Source: Actinomycetes bacterium
GTDB lineage: Bacteria; Actinomycetota; Acidimicrobiia; Acidimicrobiales; Microtrichaceae
Direction: 5' to 3'
DNA length: 64,000 nucleotides
Assembly (NCBI GenBank): GCA_029782335.1
Contig: JAKOVA010000002.1
Location: 1 to 64,000 of the forward strand
Both the position numbers and the translations under genes were made by a program. Below are positions 44,860 to 53,345 of the stretch, piece after piece. Under the pieces are notes generated by a model, which saw only the letters and a list, made by a program, of their open reading frames with translations, had not been told where the DNA came from and did not search any database. The first letter of the stretch is position 1; every line of letters begins with the position of its first letter.

Positions 44860-45723
44860 TCATTCGCCCTGGTCGCGGAGGAACTCCTGGAACTCGGCCG
44901 CCAACTCGTCGCCGGTGGGCAGCGGGCCGAGGTTGATCGGATCCTGGGCGTCGAAGAGCTCCTCGAGCTGGTGGACCATCTGGCGGTGCTGCTCGTTGCC
45001 GGCGACCAGCTCGTCGAGCTGGATCCGGCTGGAGGCCGCCTCCTCGGCAATCGACGTGCGTGAGAACTCGATGTGGCCGACACGCGAGACGGCGTCCAAC
45101 AACGCGAGCGACGCCGCCGGGTACGGGATGCCCGAGATGTAGTGGGGAACTTGCGCCCAGAGCCCGAGCGTCGGGATGCCCGCGTCGTGGATCGCCATCT
45201 CGAGCGCGGTCTGTGCGCCGGAGGGGACCATGAGCGATCCCCGCACGTAGCCGGGCAGCGAGTCCAAGAGCTCCTCGGAGGGGCTGGTCAACCCCAGTGG
45301 CGCCTCGCGTGTGTGCGGCACCGGTGCCGGGTAGGCGCCAAGGCCCAGCGTCATCCGGACACCGACACCGACCGCGACCTCTCGCACCGCCGTGATGAAG
45401 GGACCCCACAGATGGTCGGGTTCCGCGCCGCTCAACAACAACACGTGGCGACCGTTGAGGTCGCTCAGGGAGCGAAGCTCGATCGAGGGCCACTTCAACT
45501 CGCGCATGACCCCCTCTTCGAGGGTGAGGACGGGGCGTCGGGCCCGCATGTCGAGCAGTTGGTCGATGTCAAAGGATGCGAACAACTCCGAGGGGTGCGC
45601 GTCGAGGATCGCCTGTGCCGCGCTCGCCGCGGCGGCGCCGGCGTCGAACCACCCCTCGAGCGCGACGATCAAGGTCGGCTCGTGCAGGGTGTGATGTTGG
45701 TGGAATTGGACGAGTTCAGTCAT
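44860..45723 (-). CDS. PAC2-family protein
   Basis: Member of the PAC2 (proteasome assembly chaperone-like) family. The 287 residues contain PTLIVALEGWFDAGAAA at the N-terminus and GLWAQVPHYISGIPYPAASLALLDAVSR near 180-207, both conserved in actinobacterial members, which often accompany proteasome genes. No proteasome genes are in the window. The C-terminal 60 residues are helical and acidic. It follows the APH-like gene by nine bases and is co-transcribed with it. Confidence 0.87.
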   Translation of the reverse strand: MTELVQFHQHHTLHEPTLIVALEGWFDAGAAAASAAQAILDAHPSELFASFDIDQLLDMRARRPVLTLEEGVMRELKWPSIELRSLSDLNGRHVLLLSGAEPDHLWGPFITAVREVAVGVGVRMTLGLGAYPAPVPHTREAPLGLTSPSEELLDSLPGYVRGSLMVPSGAQTALEMAIHDAGIPTLGLWAQVPHYISGIPYPAASLALLDAVSRVGHIEFSRTSIAEEAASSRIQLDELVAGNEQHRQMVHQLEELFDAQDPINLGPLPTGDELAAEFQEFLRDQGE

Positions 45724-45732
45724 GGTTCGGCT

Positions 45733-46785
45733 TCAACCTGCCACGCCTGCGGCGGCATTGCGGGTTCGCTCGGCGAGTTGCTCCACCATCTTGGCGAAGC
45801 CGCGGACCTGTTGCCCCTCGACCGCGCTGCCCATCGCGCCACCCGCGTACCGCGCGTACACCCCGGCGATGATGCAGGTGAGCTTCCACCAGCCAAACGC
45901 TTCGTAGAAGGCAATGTCGGCCAGATCCCTGCCGGAAGTCACCCCGTAGCGCGTGACCACTTCGCTGCGTCGCAGAAACCCCTCCAGAGAGGTTGGTGAC
46001 GCCTGGGGGAGCGCTGCGGTATCGCCCGGGTCGGCCCAGTACACCGAGAGGAGACCGACATCGGCGAGCGGATCGCCGAGGGTGCAGATCTCCCAGTCCA
46101 ACACCGCGGCGACAGATCCGTCCGCCGCCAGCATGCAGTTGTCGAGGCGGTAGTCGCCGTGGACGATCGAGACGCCGTGCTGGTGGGGAGTCCGCGAGGC
46201 GAGCAGGTCGTGAACTTCGTCGACCGCCGGGTAGTCCATGCCGGGGACCTGCTCCTTCGAGCTCTGGTACTGGCGATACCAGCGACGGAGCTGCCGCTCG
46301 ATGTATCCGTCGTGACGGCCGAGATCGCTGAGGCCGACGGCGCTGATGTCCACAGCGTGAATCGCCGCAAGCGTGTCGACGATCGACTCGCTCGCACGGC
46401 GCCGCTGTTCGACGCTCAAGGTCGCGGCGGTCGCCTCATTCCGCACGATCGTGCCCTCGACGAACTCCATCACATAGAACGGCGAGCCGTTCACCTCGAC
46501 GTCCGTACACAGAGCGACCGCTGGGGCGACGGGAACGTCGGTCGCCGCGAGTGCCGAGATGATCCGGTACTCCCGTTCCATGTCGTGGGCAGTGGCGAGT
46601 ACCTGGCCGAGCGGCGGTCGCCGCAGCACCCAACGGCCGTCGTGTCGGTCGGTGACCTCGAAGGTGAGGTTCGAATGACCGCCGGCGATCAGGCGGAACG
46701 AGAGCGGTTCGGTGATGTCGCCGACGTGCTCGGAGAACCACGCGGTCACGCGTTCGACGTCGACTCCCTCGATCGGGGTGGCCAT
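45733..46785 (-). CDS. Phosphotransferase family protein (APH/ACAD10-like)
   Basis: Kinase-fold protein of the APH family. The 350 residues carry the N-lobe AGGHSNLTFEV and WVLRRPP, the Brenner motif HGDYRLDN (209-216) with the catalytic Asp, and the metal-binding D-W-E at 230-232 (LDWEICTLGDPLADVG). This subfamily resembles the ACAD10 N-terminal kinase associated with hydroxy-acyl metabolism rather than antibiotic resistance, so resistance should not be inferred. A TAGGGT hexamer lies six bases upstream of the ATG. It is divergent from the thioredoxin gene. Confidence 0.87.
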   Translation of the reverse strand: MATPIEGVDVERVTAWFSEHVGDITEPLSFRLIAGGHSNLTFEVTDRHDGRWVLRRPPLGQVLATAHDMEREYRIISALAATDVPVAPAVALCTDVEVNGSPFYVMEFVEGTIVRNEATAATLSVEQRRRASESIVDTLAAIHAVDISAVGLSDLGRHDGYIERQLRRWYRQYQSSKEQVPGMDYPAVDEVHDLLASRTPHQHGVSIVHGDYRLDNCMLAADGSVAAVLDWEICTLGDPLADVGLLSVYWADPGDTAALPQASPTSLEGFLRRSEVVTRYGVTSGRDLADIAFYEAFGWWKLTCIIAGVYARYAGGAMGSAVEGQQVRGFAKMVEQLAERTRNAAAGVAG

Positions 46786-46791
46786 TCGGCC

Positions 46792-46797
46792 ACCCTA
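46792..46797 (-). promoter_or_regulatory. Putative -10 (TAGGGT) of the APH-PAC2 operon
   Basis: On the minus strand TAGGGT is followed by six bases and ATG 46785. Confidence 0.55.
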
Positions 46798-46859
46798 GGA
46801 CGAATCGACGGGTCACCCGCCGCCGAATCCGCCCGCCGGGAGCCGCGCAGCACGCGTCG

Positions 46860-46865
46860 TAGGAT
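46860..46865 (+). promoter_or_regulatory. Putative -10 (TAGGAT) of the thioredoxin/TPR gene
   Basis: TAGGAT overlaps ATG 46864 and is followed by seven bases and GTG 46873. If it is the -10, ATG 46864 cannot be translated from this promoter and the GTG is the start. Confidence 0.45.
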
Positions 46866-46872
46866 GGCGCTC

Positions 46873-47577
46873 GTGGTCGACGTCACCGACGCAACATTTG
46901 AAGCCGAAGTCATCGCACGCTCCCACGAGGTCCCCGTGGTCGTCGACCTGTGGGCCACGTGGTGCGGTCCGTGCCGCACCCTCGGGCCGATCATCGAGAA
47001 GGTCGTCGCGGAGACCGACGGCAAGGTCGTCTTGGCGAAGGTCGACACCGACGCGAATCCGCAGGTCGCCAACGCCTTCCAGGTGCAGTCGATCCCGGCG
47101 GTCTACGCGCTGAAAGACGGCAAGGTCGTCGACGGGTTCATCGGGGCGCAGCCCGAGTGGGCGGTGGCGGAGTTCGTGAACCGCCTGATCCCGACCGCGG
47201 AACAGACCGAGGTCGAGCGCCTCATCGAAGCGGGTGACGAAGCGTCGCTCCGCCGGGCACTCGAACTCGAAGCCGACAACGCCGAGGCAGTGGTGGCGCT
47301 TGCCGAACTACTCGTCGTCGACGATCGCTCCGACGAGGCGCTCGCGTTGCTCGAACGAATCCCGCCGTCCGCCGACACCCGTCGTGTGGCGGCGCTGGCC
47401 CGCGCGGGGGTCGACGCGGTGGGAGACGATCTCGACGCGAAGCTCACGGCGCTCCTCGCGACGGTGAAGACCGACGACGCCGCTCGTCAGGAGTTCGTCG
47501 ATCTCCTCGAACTGCTCGGCCCCGATGACCCGCGAACCGCGGTGTACCGCCGCAAGCTGACCACCGCCCTGTACTGA
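46873..47577 (+). CDS. Thioredoxin with C-terminal TPR-like domain (CnoX/YbbN-like)
   Basis: The 234 residues consist of a thioredoxin domain with W-C-G-P-C (Cys31, Cys34) and the cis-Pro loop SIPAVYAL near 75, and a C-terminal helical tetratricopeptide-like part (about 105-234). CnoX-type proteins are redox-protective chaperones; this one retains both catalytic cysteines, so it may also be an active disulfide reductase. GTG 46873 is preferred because of the -10 spacing; ATG 46864 would add MAL. Confidence 0.88.
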   Translation: MVDVTDATFEAEVIARSHEVPVVVDLWATWCGPCRTLGPIIEKVVAETDGKVVLAKVDTDANPQVANAFQVQSIPAVYALKDGKVVDGFIGAQPEWAVAEFVNRLIPTAEQTEVERLIEAGDEASLRRALELEADNAEAVVALAELLVVDDRSDEALALLERIPPSADTRRVAALARAGVDAVGDDLDAKLTALLATVKTDDAARQEFVDLLELLGPDDPRTAVYRRKLTTALY

Positions 47578-47682
47578 CGTCGAGTCGTCAGCCGCTGCGG
47601 CGCACGCCGCCTCGCGGTAAGGTCGGCGTCGCCGTTCGCCGGCGCCTTCCCCCACGATCCGCTCCCACCATGGAGTCGTACC

Positions 47683-48492
47683 GTGGACGCGCCCTACGCC
47701 GAGCACGATGCCGGCTCACCTCCGGCCGATCCGGACGTCGTCGTCCCCGACGATGATGAGCTCGACCGCCTCCTGCGCCCGCAGCGGCCGGATCCGCGCA
47801 CGCTCATCGTCACCTGGTTCCGCGGGCTGAGCCCCCGGGCCCGCTGGCTCACGGTCGGGGTGGTGGCCGCAGCAGTCGGGTTGGCGTTGCTCAGCGGGCT
47901 GCTCGGCGACAGCGGCTCGTCGGCAGTCGTGTTGCCGATGACCAAGGCCGACGACGTCCCCAGCGTCGGATCCCGCGCCGCGTCTGGAGCGCCCGCGGGC
48001 CCCGCCCCGACGACGGCGGCGTCCGCCCTCACCGTGCACGTCGCCGGCGCAGTGAGCGCGCCGGGGATCGTCCGCCTCCCCCTCGGCGCTCGGGTCGCCG
48101 ACGCGCTCGCCGCTGCGGGCGGCCTCCGCGGCGACGCCGACAGCGATCGCCTCAACCTCGCCGAAACGCTCTCGGATGGCGTCCGGCTGTATGTGCCTGC
48201 GATCGGACAAGCGGTGCTGCCTCAGCCGGTCAGTGCCGGTGGGGTTCACCTCGGTGGGGGAGGAGGCGGTGTGGACGGCGAACCGAGCACCCCTGCTGCG
48301 CCGTTGGATCTGAACTCGGCAACGGCGGAGCAACTCGATTCGCTTCCCGGCGTCGGCCCGTCGACCGCCGCAGCGATCATCGGATACCGCGACTCGCACG
48401 GCCCGTTCAGGAGCGTCGACGAACTCGACGAGGTACGGGGAATCGGGCCCGCGAAGCTTGAACAGCTCCGAGAACTCGTGGTCGTCTCATGA
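47683..48492 (+). CDS. comEA: ComEA-like DNA-binding competence protein
   Basis: Membrane-anchored DNA receptor for transformation or DNA uptake. The 269 residues have an acidic cytoplasmic tail, one membrane helix (about 56-76), an SLBB domain (VHVAGAVSAPGIVRLPLG near 123-140) and a C-terminal helix-hairpin-helix pair (LDLNSATAEQLDSLPGVGPSTAAAI, split around 206-230). The GTG start lies 105 bases after the thioredoxin gene; a TAAGGT hexamer at 47618 may be its -10, giving a leader of about 55 bases. The stop overlaps comEC (ATGA). Confidence 0.92.
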   Translation: MDAPYAEHDAGSPPADPDVVVPDDDELDRLLRPQRPDPRTLIVTWFRGLSPRARWLTVGVVAAAVGLALLSGLLGDSGSSAVVLPMTKADDVPSVGSRAASGAPAGPAPTTAASALTVHVAGAVSAPGIVRLPLGARVADALAAAGGLRGDADSDRLNLAETLSDGVRLYVPAIGQAVLPQPVSAGGVHLGGGGGGVDGEPSTPAAPLDLNSATAEQLDSLPGVGPSTAAAIIGYRDSHGPFRSVDELDEVRGIGPAKLEQLRELVVVS

Positions 48493-50204
48493 GCGACCTT
48501 GCGTTGGGGGTTGCCGCCGTCGCCGCGGGTGTCGTGGCGCTCGTCGGGTTCGCCGTGTCGTGGTGGGTGCTGCTCGTGATCGCGGCCGTCGCCCTGGTTG
48601 TCCGCCGACCCGAACTCCTCGTACTCGCCCTGGTGCTGGCGGTCGGAACCCGCGCGCAGGTCGAACGCTCCGCGCTGGCTGGTGAACGGCCCGCCACGGT
48701 CTCGGAGACGGTCGTGGTGCTGCGCGATCCCGTTGCCCGCTTCGGTCGATGGCGCTTCGACGTGCAACGGGGCGACGAACGCGACGAAGCGGACATGTCG
48801 ACCCGTGAGGGGGCCCCGGTGGTTGGCGAACGGCTGGAGGTCCGTGCGGCGGTGCGGCCGCTGGAGGAATCCGAGTGGGCCGTCGCCCGTCATCTCCGGG
48901 CGAAGCTGCGCATCGACTCGGTGATCGAGCGTCACCCACCCCCTCCGCTGCCACGCGCGGTCAACGCGGTTCGCGAGCTCATCAGCGAAGGAGCGGCCTC
49001 GCTCGGTCGGCAACGACCCCTCTTCCTCGGCATTGTCTTCGGCGACGACCGTGAGCAACCGGGCGCGCAGGTCCAGCGATTCCGCGTGGCGGGGCTCTCA
49101 CACCTGCTTGCGGTGTCGGGTCAGAACGTCGCTTTCGTGTTGCTGGTTGCTGCGCCGCTGCTCCGGCGTGGTCCGTTCGCGTGGCGATGGATCGCCTCGA
49201 TGGTGCTCCTCGGTGCCTTCGCGGAGATCACGAGAGCGGAACCGTCGGTGTTGCGCGCGGTGGCGATGGCGGCGGTTGCCTCGAGCGCTCAGGTGCTGGG
49301 CCGTGGCGCGTCACCGATACGGGTATTGAGCCTTGCGACCCTTGGTCTGAGCGTGCTCGACCCGCTCTTGTGGCACTCGGTGGGGTTTCAGCTCTCGTTG
49401 GCGGCGACGGCCGCCCTGATCCTCGTGCGGCCCGTGATCGCCGCCCGACTCGCAGGTCCTCGCGTCGTCCGTGAAGCGCTCGCAGCGGTCCTCGCGGCGC
49501 AACTCGCCACCTTTCCGCTGCTGGCGTGGCTCGGGGCAACAACGTCCATCGCGTCGCTCGTTGCGAACCTGCTCGCCGTACCGGTCGCCGGAGCGGTCAT
49601 GGTGTGGGGCCTGACCGGCGGCGTGCTCGCGGCGCTCAGCGCAGCCCCGCTCGGCTGGCTGCTGCACCGTCCGACGGCGCTGATGCTGTGGTGGATCGAC
49701 GCGGTGGCGCGATGGGCGTCGTCGCCGCGGTGGCCGCTGGTGGGGGCCACGACCTACGTGATCGTCGCGCTCGGAACTGGGGCGGCGCTCTCCAGCCGGA
49801 GGTGGGTCGCGAGGATCGGTCGGATCCTCGTGGCGGCGTGGTGCGTGGCCCTCTTCGTCCCCGCCGCGTCGGGCCGCTTCGGGTGCGGTCCCGCCATTGT
49901 GGGCTGGCGCCGGGGCGAGGCGGTCGTCGTCAGCGTCTCGGGCTCGGCGCAGGACGGCCCGCTCCTCGAGTGCCTCGCCCGTCACCGGGTGCGCCGCGTC
50001 GACCTGCTGGTGCTCGGCGCACCGGGTGCCGCCGCGACCCGCCAAGCCGCCACCGTGCGAGAGATCTCCCGCGTGGGAACCGTGCTCGCCGCCCCGGGGC
50101 GCGTGCGCGGAGCCCGACGACTGCAGCCGGGTCGTTGGCGGGTCGGCACGGGTGTCGTGGAGATCTCACGGGACGGAGGTGCATGGAGCGTCCAGGTAGG
50201 TTGA
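48489..50204 (+). CDS. comEC: ComEC/Rec2-type DNA channel with degenerate C-terminus
   Basis: Membrane channel for single-strand DNA uptake. The 571 residues contain an N-terminal OB-like domain between the first helices and the competence domain with the hallmark SHLLAVSGQNVAF near 203-215 and eight or more membrane helices to about 460. The final 110 residues replace the usual metallo-beta-lactamase domain: no H-x-H-x-D-H motif is present, and the segment (RVDLLVLGAPGAAATRQAA) looks like a shrunken remnant. Typical family proteins are 700-800 residues. It may need a separate nuclease or be reduced in function. Confidence 0.9.
   Translation: MSDLALGVAAVAAGVVALVGFAVSWWVLLVIAAVALVVRRPELLVLALVLAVGTRAQVERSALAGERPATVSETVVVLRDPVARFGRWRFDVQRGDERDEADMSTREGAPVVGERLEVRAAVRPLEESEWAVARHLRAKLRIDSVIERHPPPPLPRAVNAVRELISEGAASLGRQRPLFLGIVFGDDREQPGAQVQRFRVAGLSHLLAVSGQNVAFVLLVAAPLLRRGPFAWRWIASMVLLGAFAEITRAEPSVLRAVAMAAVASSAQVLGRGASPIRVLSLATLGLSVLDPLLWHSVGFQLSLAATAALILVRPVIAARLAGPRVVREALAAVLAAQLATFPLLAWLGATTSIASLVANLLAVPVAGAVMVWGLTGGVLAALSAAPLGWLLHRPTALMLWWIDAVARWASSPRWPLVGATTYVIVALGTGAALSSRRWVARIGRILVAAWCVALFVPAASGRFGCGPAIVGWRRGEAVVVSVSGSAQDGPLLECLARHRVRRVDLLVLGAPGAAATRQAATVREISRVGTVLAAPGRVRGARRLQPGRWRVGTGVVEISRDGGAWSVQVG
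50197..50202 (+). promoter_or_regulatory. Putative -10 (TAGGTT) of folP2-holA
   Basis: TAGGTT overlaps the comEC stop codon and is followed by eight bases and the GTG at 50211. Expression of folP2-holA could thus be uncoupled from the competence genes. Confidence 0.45.
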
Positions 50205-50210
50205 GCCCCC

Positions 50211-51065
50211 GTGATTCTCGAGTTGGGACGGCACCGCCACGACATCACCTACCGGTCGGTCGTGATGGGCATCCTCAATCGAACGCCCGATTCGTTCTAC
50301 GACCACGGCGACTACTTCGCCTTCGACAAGTTCCTGACGAAAGCCGAGTCGCTCGTCGCACAGGGTGCCGACCTCCTCGATGTCGGTGGGGTGAAGGCCG
50401 GTCCGGGCCCCGTCGTCTCCCAGGAGGAGGAGCTCGAGCGGGTGGTGCCGGCGGTCGAGGCCCTCGTTGCTCGCTTCGACGTTCCCGTCTCGGTCGACAC
50501 CTGGAACGTCGCGGTGCTCGACGCTGCGCTGAGCGCCGGCGCCGTTGTGGGCAACGACATCTCCGGGTTCGCGGACCCGGAGTATCTCCCGACCTGCGCC
50601 CGTCACGGCGCGTCGGTCGTGGCGACCCACATTCGTCTCGGCCCACGGATCCCCGACCCCGAGCCGGTCTACGACGACGTTCTGGTCGACGTGCGCGCGT
50701 TCCTGGCGAGATGCGGGGCGGCGGCGCTGGAGGCGGGCATTCCCCGTGAACGGATCATGCTCGACGACGGCTTGGACCTCGGCAAGACCGAACCGCAGTC
50801 CCTCGCGTTGCTGCGCAGCTCCGATCAGCTCGCGGCGCTGGGCTTCCCCACGTTCTTGTCGGCCTCCAACAAGCGGTTTCTGGGTGAGCTGTTGGGTACC
50901 GATGTGAGCGACCGCCACGACGGAACCCTGGCGGCGCACGCGCTGGGCGTGTCGTTGGGGTGCCGGATCCTCCGGTCACACGATGTGGCCGGATCTCGTC
51001 GCGTCGCCGACACGATCGCCGCGATCCTCGAGGCCCGCGACGCCCGCGACGCGGAGGCCGCGTGA
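50211..51065 (+). CDS. Dihydropteroate synthase-like protein (FolP2 type)
   Basis: TIM-barrel protein of the dihydropteroate synthase family. The 284 residues show the loop-1 motif ILNRTPDSFYD (21-31) and DVGGVKAGPG (57-66). These match the mycobacterial FolP2 variant (NRTPDSFYD, DVGGVKAGPG) rather than canonical FolP (NVTPDSFSD, DIGGESTRPG), so true synthase activity is doubtful. The SNKRFLGELLG segment near 223 corresponds to the usual substrate-binding serine/lysine region. No other folate genes are nearby. Its stop overlaps holA (GTGA). Confidence 0.85.
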   Translation: MILELGRHRHDITYRSVVMGILNRTPDSFYDHGDYFAFDKFLTKAESLVAQGADLLDVGGVKAGPGPVVSQEEELERVVPAVEALVARFDVPVSVDTWNVAVLDAALSAGAVVGNDISGFADPEYLPTCARHGASVVATHIRLGPRIPDPEPVYDDVLVDVRAFLARCGAAALEAGIPRERIMLDDGLDLGKTEPQSLALLRSSDQLAALGFPTFLSASNKRFLGELLGTDVSDRHDGTLAAHALGVSLGCRILRSHDVAGSRRVADTIAAILEARDARDAEAA

Positions 51066-52057
51066 GTGCCCCGATCCACATCGTGCGGGGGAGCGACCCG
51101 GTCGCGGTCGCCGATCGGCTCGACGAGGTGCTCGACGGTCTCCTCGATGGTCGTGCTCGTCGCGACGTCGTCGAGGAACTCTCGGGCGACGACTACGAGT
51201 GCGCCGCCGTGGTGCTCGGCGCCGCCTCGGTGTCCATGTTCGGCGACCGGGTCATCGTCGCCCGCAACGCCGCACGATTCGGGAGCGACGAACTCGCGCC
51301 GCTGCTCCGGTATCTGGAAGACCCCAACCCCACATCGACGATCGTGTTGGTGTGGGAGAAGGCGGTCTCCCCGTCGGCCAAAGCGAAGCCGTTTCCCAAG
51401 AAGCTCGGCGACGCTGCCAAAGCGGCCGGCGGGGTCGTGCACACCGCCGACCCACCGACCCAGGCGAAGCAACGCGACGTGTGGCTCTCGGAGCGGCTGG
51501 CGTCGTCGAACGTCGCGCTCCTCCCGAACGCGAAACACCTGATCGGTGAGCGTTTCGGCGAGGACGTCAGCCGCATTGGTGGCGTGCTGAACGTGCTCGA
51601 AGCGTCGTTTCCCGCAGGTACCAAGCTGTCGGCCGACGACATCGAACCGTACCTGGGTGATGGGGGATCGGTTCCGCCGTGGGACCTCACCGACGCGATC
51701 GACAAGGGCGACGTTCCCGTCGCGGTCGATGCCCTCCAGCGCATGATTCGCGGCGGGCGACACCCGTTGCAGGTCATGGCGACACTCCAGACGCACTACG
51801 AGCGGATCCTCGGCCTTGACGGTGCGGGCTGTCGCGACGAACGCGACGCCGCGGCGCATCTGGGGATGACAGGTTCGACCTTTCCCGCCAAGAAGGCGCT
51901 TGCGGCGGCTCGGCGCCTCGGCTCCGCCGGTGTCGCCCGCGCGCTCGGGCTGCTCGCCGCTGCCGACGCGGATGTGCGAGGTGCGGCGGGTTGGGACGGG
52001 GCGCTGGTGATGGAGGTACTCGTGGCCCGCCTCGCTCGTCTCAACGCCCGGCGATGA
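51062..52057 (+). CDS. holA: DNA polymerase III subunit delta
   Basis: Clamp-loader subunit that opens the sliding clamp. The 331 residues fit the family: an N-terminal ATPase-like domain without a functional P-loop (SAPIHIVRGSDPVAVADRL, VSMFGDRVIVARNA), the central domain with DLTDAIDKGDVPVAVDALQRMIRGG split around 222-245, and the C-terminal helical domain. GTG 51062 sits in a GTGA overlap. comEA-comEC-holA order is widely conserved and supports the assignment; rpsT also follows nearby, as in many bacteria. Confidence 0.92.
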   Translation: MSAPIHIVRGSDPVAVADRLDEVLDGLLDGRARRDVVEELSGDDYECAAVVLGAASVSMFGDRVIVARNAARFGSDELAPLLRYLEDPNPTSTIVLVWEKAVSPSAKAKPFPKKLGDAAKAAGGVVHTADPPTQAKQRDVWLSERLASSNVALLPNAKHLIGERFGEDVSRIGGVLNVLEASFPAGTKLSADDIEPYLGDGGSVPPWDLTDAIDKGDVPVAVDALQRMIRGGRHPLQVMATLQTHYERILGLDGAGCRDERDAAAHLGMTGSTFPAKKALAAARRLGSAGVARALGLLAAADADVRGAAGWDGALVMEVLVARLARLNARR

Positions 52058-52932
52058 CGCGTCGTCCCACCTGGCTGGGGGCGTTCCTCACGGCGTCGGT
52101 CATCTGGGGATGCAGCTTCCTGTTCATCAAGGTCGGCCTCCGCGACCTGTCACCGCCGCAGGTCGCGTTCGCCCGCACCGCGCTCGGGGCGATCACCGTC
52201 GCCGGATGGGTGATGATCCGACGTGACCGCTGGCCGCGCAGCGTTCGGGTGTGGATGCAGTTGGCGGTGCTCGGCGTGTTCTGGAACGTCGCGCCGTTCC
52301 TGCTGTTCTCGTGGGCCGAAACCCGGTTGTCGTCGGTGCTCGCCGGGCTCTTCAACGCGGCGACGCCGCTGTTCACGGCGCTGGTGGTGGTCGTGGCGCT
52401 CCGGGACGAGCGCCTGACGCGGGCGGTCGCTGGCGGCCTGGTGGTCGGCTTCGTTGGGGTGATCGTGGTGCTGGGGCCCTGGCGCGGCGGTGGCGAGGTC
52501 GATCTGTTGGCGAGCCTCGCGTGCATCGGGGCGACCGCGTGCTACGGGATGGGCTACGGCTACAGCCGTCGGGTCCTGCTCGGACAGGGGTATTCGCCGG
52601 CAGTCGTGACCGCCGGCCAACTCGTCACCGCGAGCCTGATGTTGCTCGCGGTCGTGATGTGGCTACCGCTTCCCGAACGGATCGGCGCGGACGTGGTCTG
52701 GTCGATGCTCGCGCTCGGTGCGCTGGGCACCGGCGTCGCCTACCTCGTCAACCTGCACCTGATCGGCACCGCAGGGCCGACGGTGGCGTCCATGACGACC
52801 TACGTGACACCGATCTTCTCCACCCTCGCCGGAGTGATCGTGCTCGGTGAGGTGCTGAGCTGGAATCAGCCCGTTGGGGCGCTCATCGTGCTGGGGGGCG
52901 TGGCCCTCACCCAGCGGCGCCGAGGAGCGTGA
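52054..52932 (+). CDS. EamA/DMT-family transporter
   Basis: Drug/metabolite-transporter-family permease with two EamA halves. The 292 residues contain ten hydrophobic helices; typical motifs are WGCSFLFIKVGLRDLSPPQVAFAR near 16-39 and ISTLAGVIVLGEVLSWNQPVGA-like sequence near 255. The substrate cannot be predicted. It overlaps holA by ATGA, an unusual but probably fortuitous coupling, and converges on rpsT with three bases between the stops. Confidence 0.88.
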   Translation: MTRRPTWLGAFLTASVIWGCSFLFIKVGLRDLSPPQVAFARTALGAITVAGWVMIRRDRWPRSVRVWMQLAVLGVFWNVAPFLLFSWAETRLSSVLAGLFNAATPLFTALVVVVALRDERLTRAVAGGLVVGFVGVIVVLGPWRGGGEVDLLASLACIGATACYGMGYGYSRRVLLGQGYSPAVVTAGQLVTASLMLLAVVMWLPLPERIGADVVWSMLALGALGTGVAYLVNLHLIGTAGPTVASMTTYVTPIFSTLAGVIVLGEVLSWNQPVGALIVLGGVALTQRRRGA

Positions 52933-52935
52933 CGC

Positions 52936-53205
52936 TCAGGCCTCGTCAGCGCTCGCCGCGAGGCGCTTCGCCAGCCGCGACTTCTTGCGTGCGGCGGCGT
53001 TCTTGTGGATCACGCCCTTCGCCGCGGCTCGGTCGATGGTGGAGACGGCCTTGACGGCATCGGCAGCGGCGGTTTCCTCGCCTGCCGCAGCGCTGCGTTC
53101 GGCGTTCTTGATGCGGGTCTTCAGCTCGGAACGAACGGCCTTGTTGCGCAGGCGCGCCTTCTCGTTCTGCCGGTTGCGCTTGATCTGGCTCTTGATGTTC
53201 GCCAC
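52936..53205 (-). CDS. rpsT: 30S ribosomal protein S20
   Basis: Primary 16S rRNA-binding protein. The 89 residues are of normal length and start [21 protein letters not shown]; the body is helical and basic. GTG 53205 is used; a longer in-frame stretch upstream has no resemblance to S20. CCAGGAAC precedes the start as a ribosome site. Confidence 0.96.
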   Translation of the reverse strand: MANIKSQIKRNRQNEKARLRNKAVRSELKTRIKNAERSAAAGEETAAADAVKAVSTIDRAAAKGVIHKNAAARKKSRLAKRLAASADEA

Positions 53206-53259
53206 GGTGCAGTTCCTGGGTTGCGATCGCTTCAGTGCGCCGATGCGCACGGCCGGTCG

Positions 53260-53265
53260 AGGATA
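53260..53265 (-). promoter_or_regulatory. Putative -10 (TATCCT) of rpsT
   Basis: On the minus strand TATCCT lies about 54 bases before the GTG, with TTGGAG 19 bases further upstream as a possible -35. This leaves a leader of about 48 bases, unlike the leaderless genes nearby, and the leader could host S20 feedback control. Confidence 0.4.
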
Positions 53266-53328
53266 GTCGGCGATCAACACCGACCTCCAACCACCGTCGT
53301 CGGTTCAAGCGGTGGCACGCCTGCACCG

Positions 53329-53334
53329 TAGGGT
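53329..53334 (+). promoter_or_regulatory. Putative -10 (TAGGGT) of lepA
   Basis: TAGGGT ends 11 bases before ATG 53346; no Shine-Dalgarno is visible between them. Confidence 0.4.
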
Positions 53335-53345
53335 TGTGGGACGCC

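Noticed and set aside
45733-46785. Aminoglycoside resistance gene
   Set aside because: The kinase fold is APH-like, but sequence features and context (PAC2 gene) fit the ACAD10-like metabolic subgroup.
48489-50204. Frameshift truncating ComEC before its nuclease domain
   Set aside because: The frame ends normally, next to the folP2 promoter and gene, and no MBL motifs appear in the other frames downstream.
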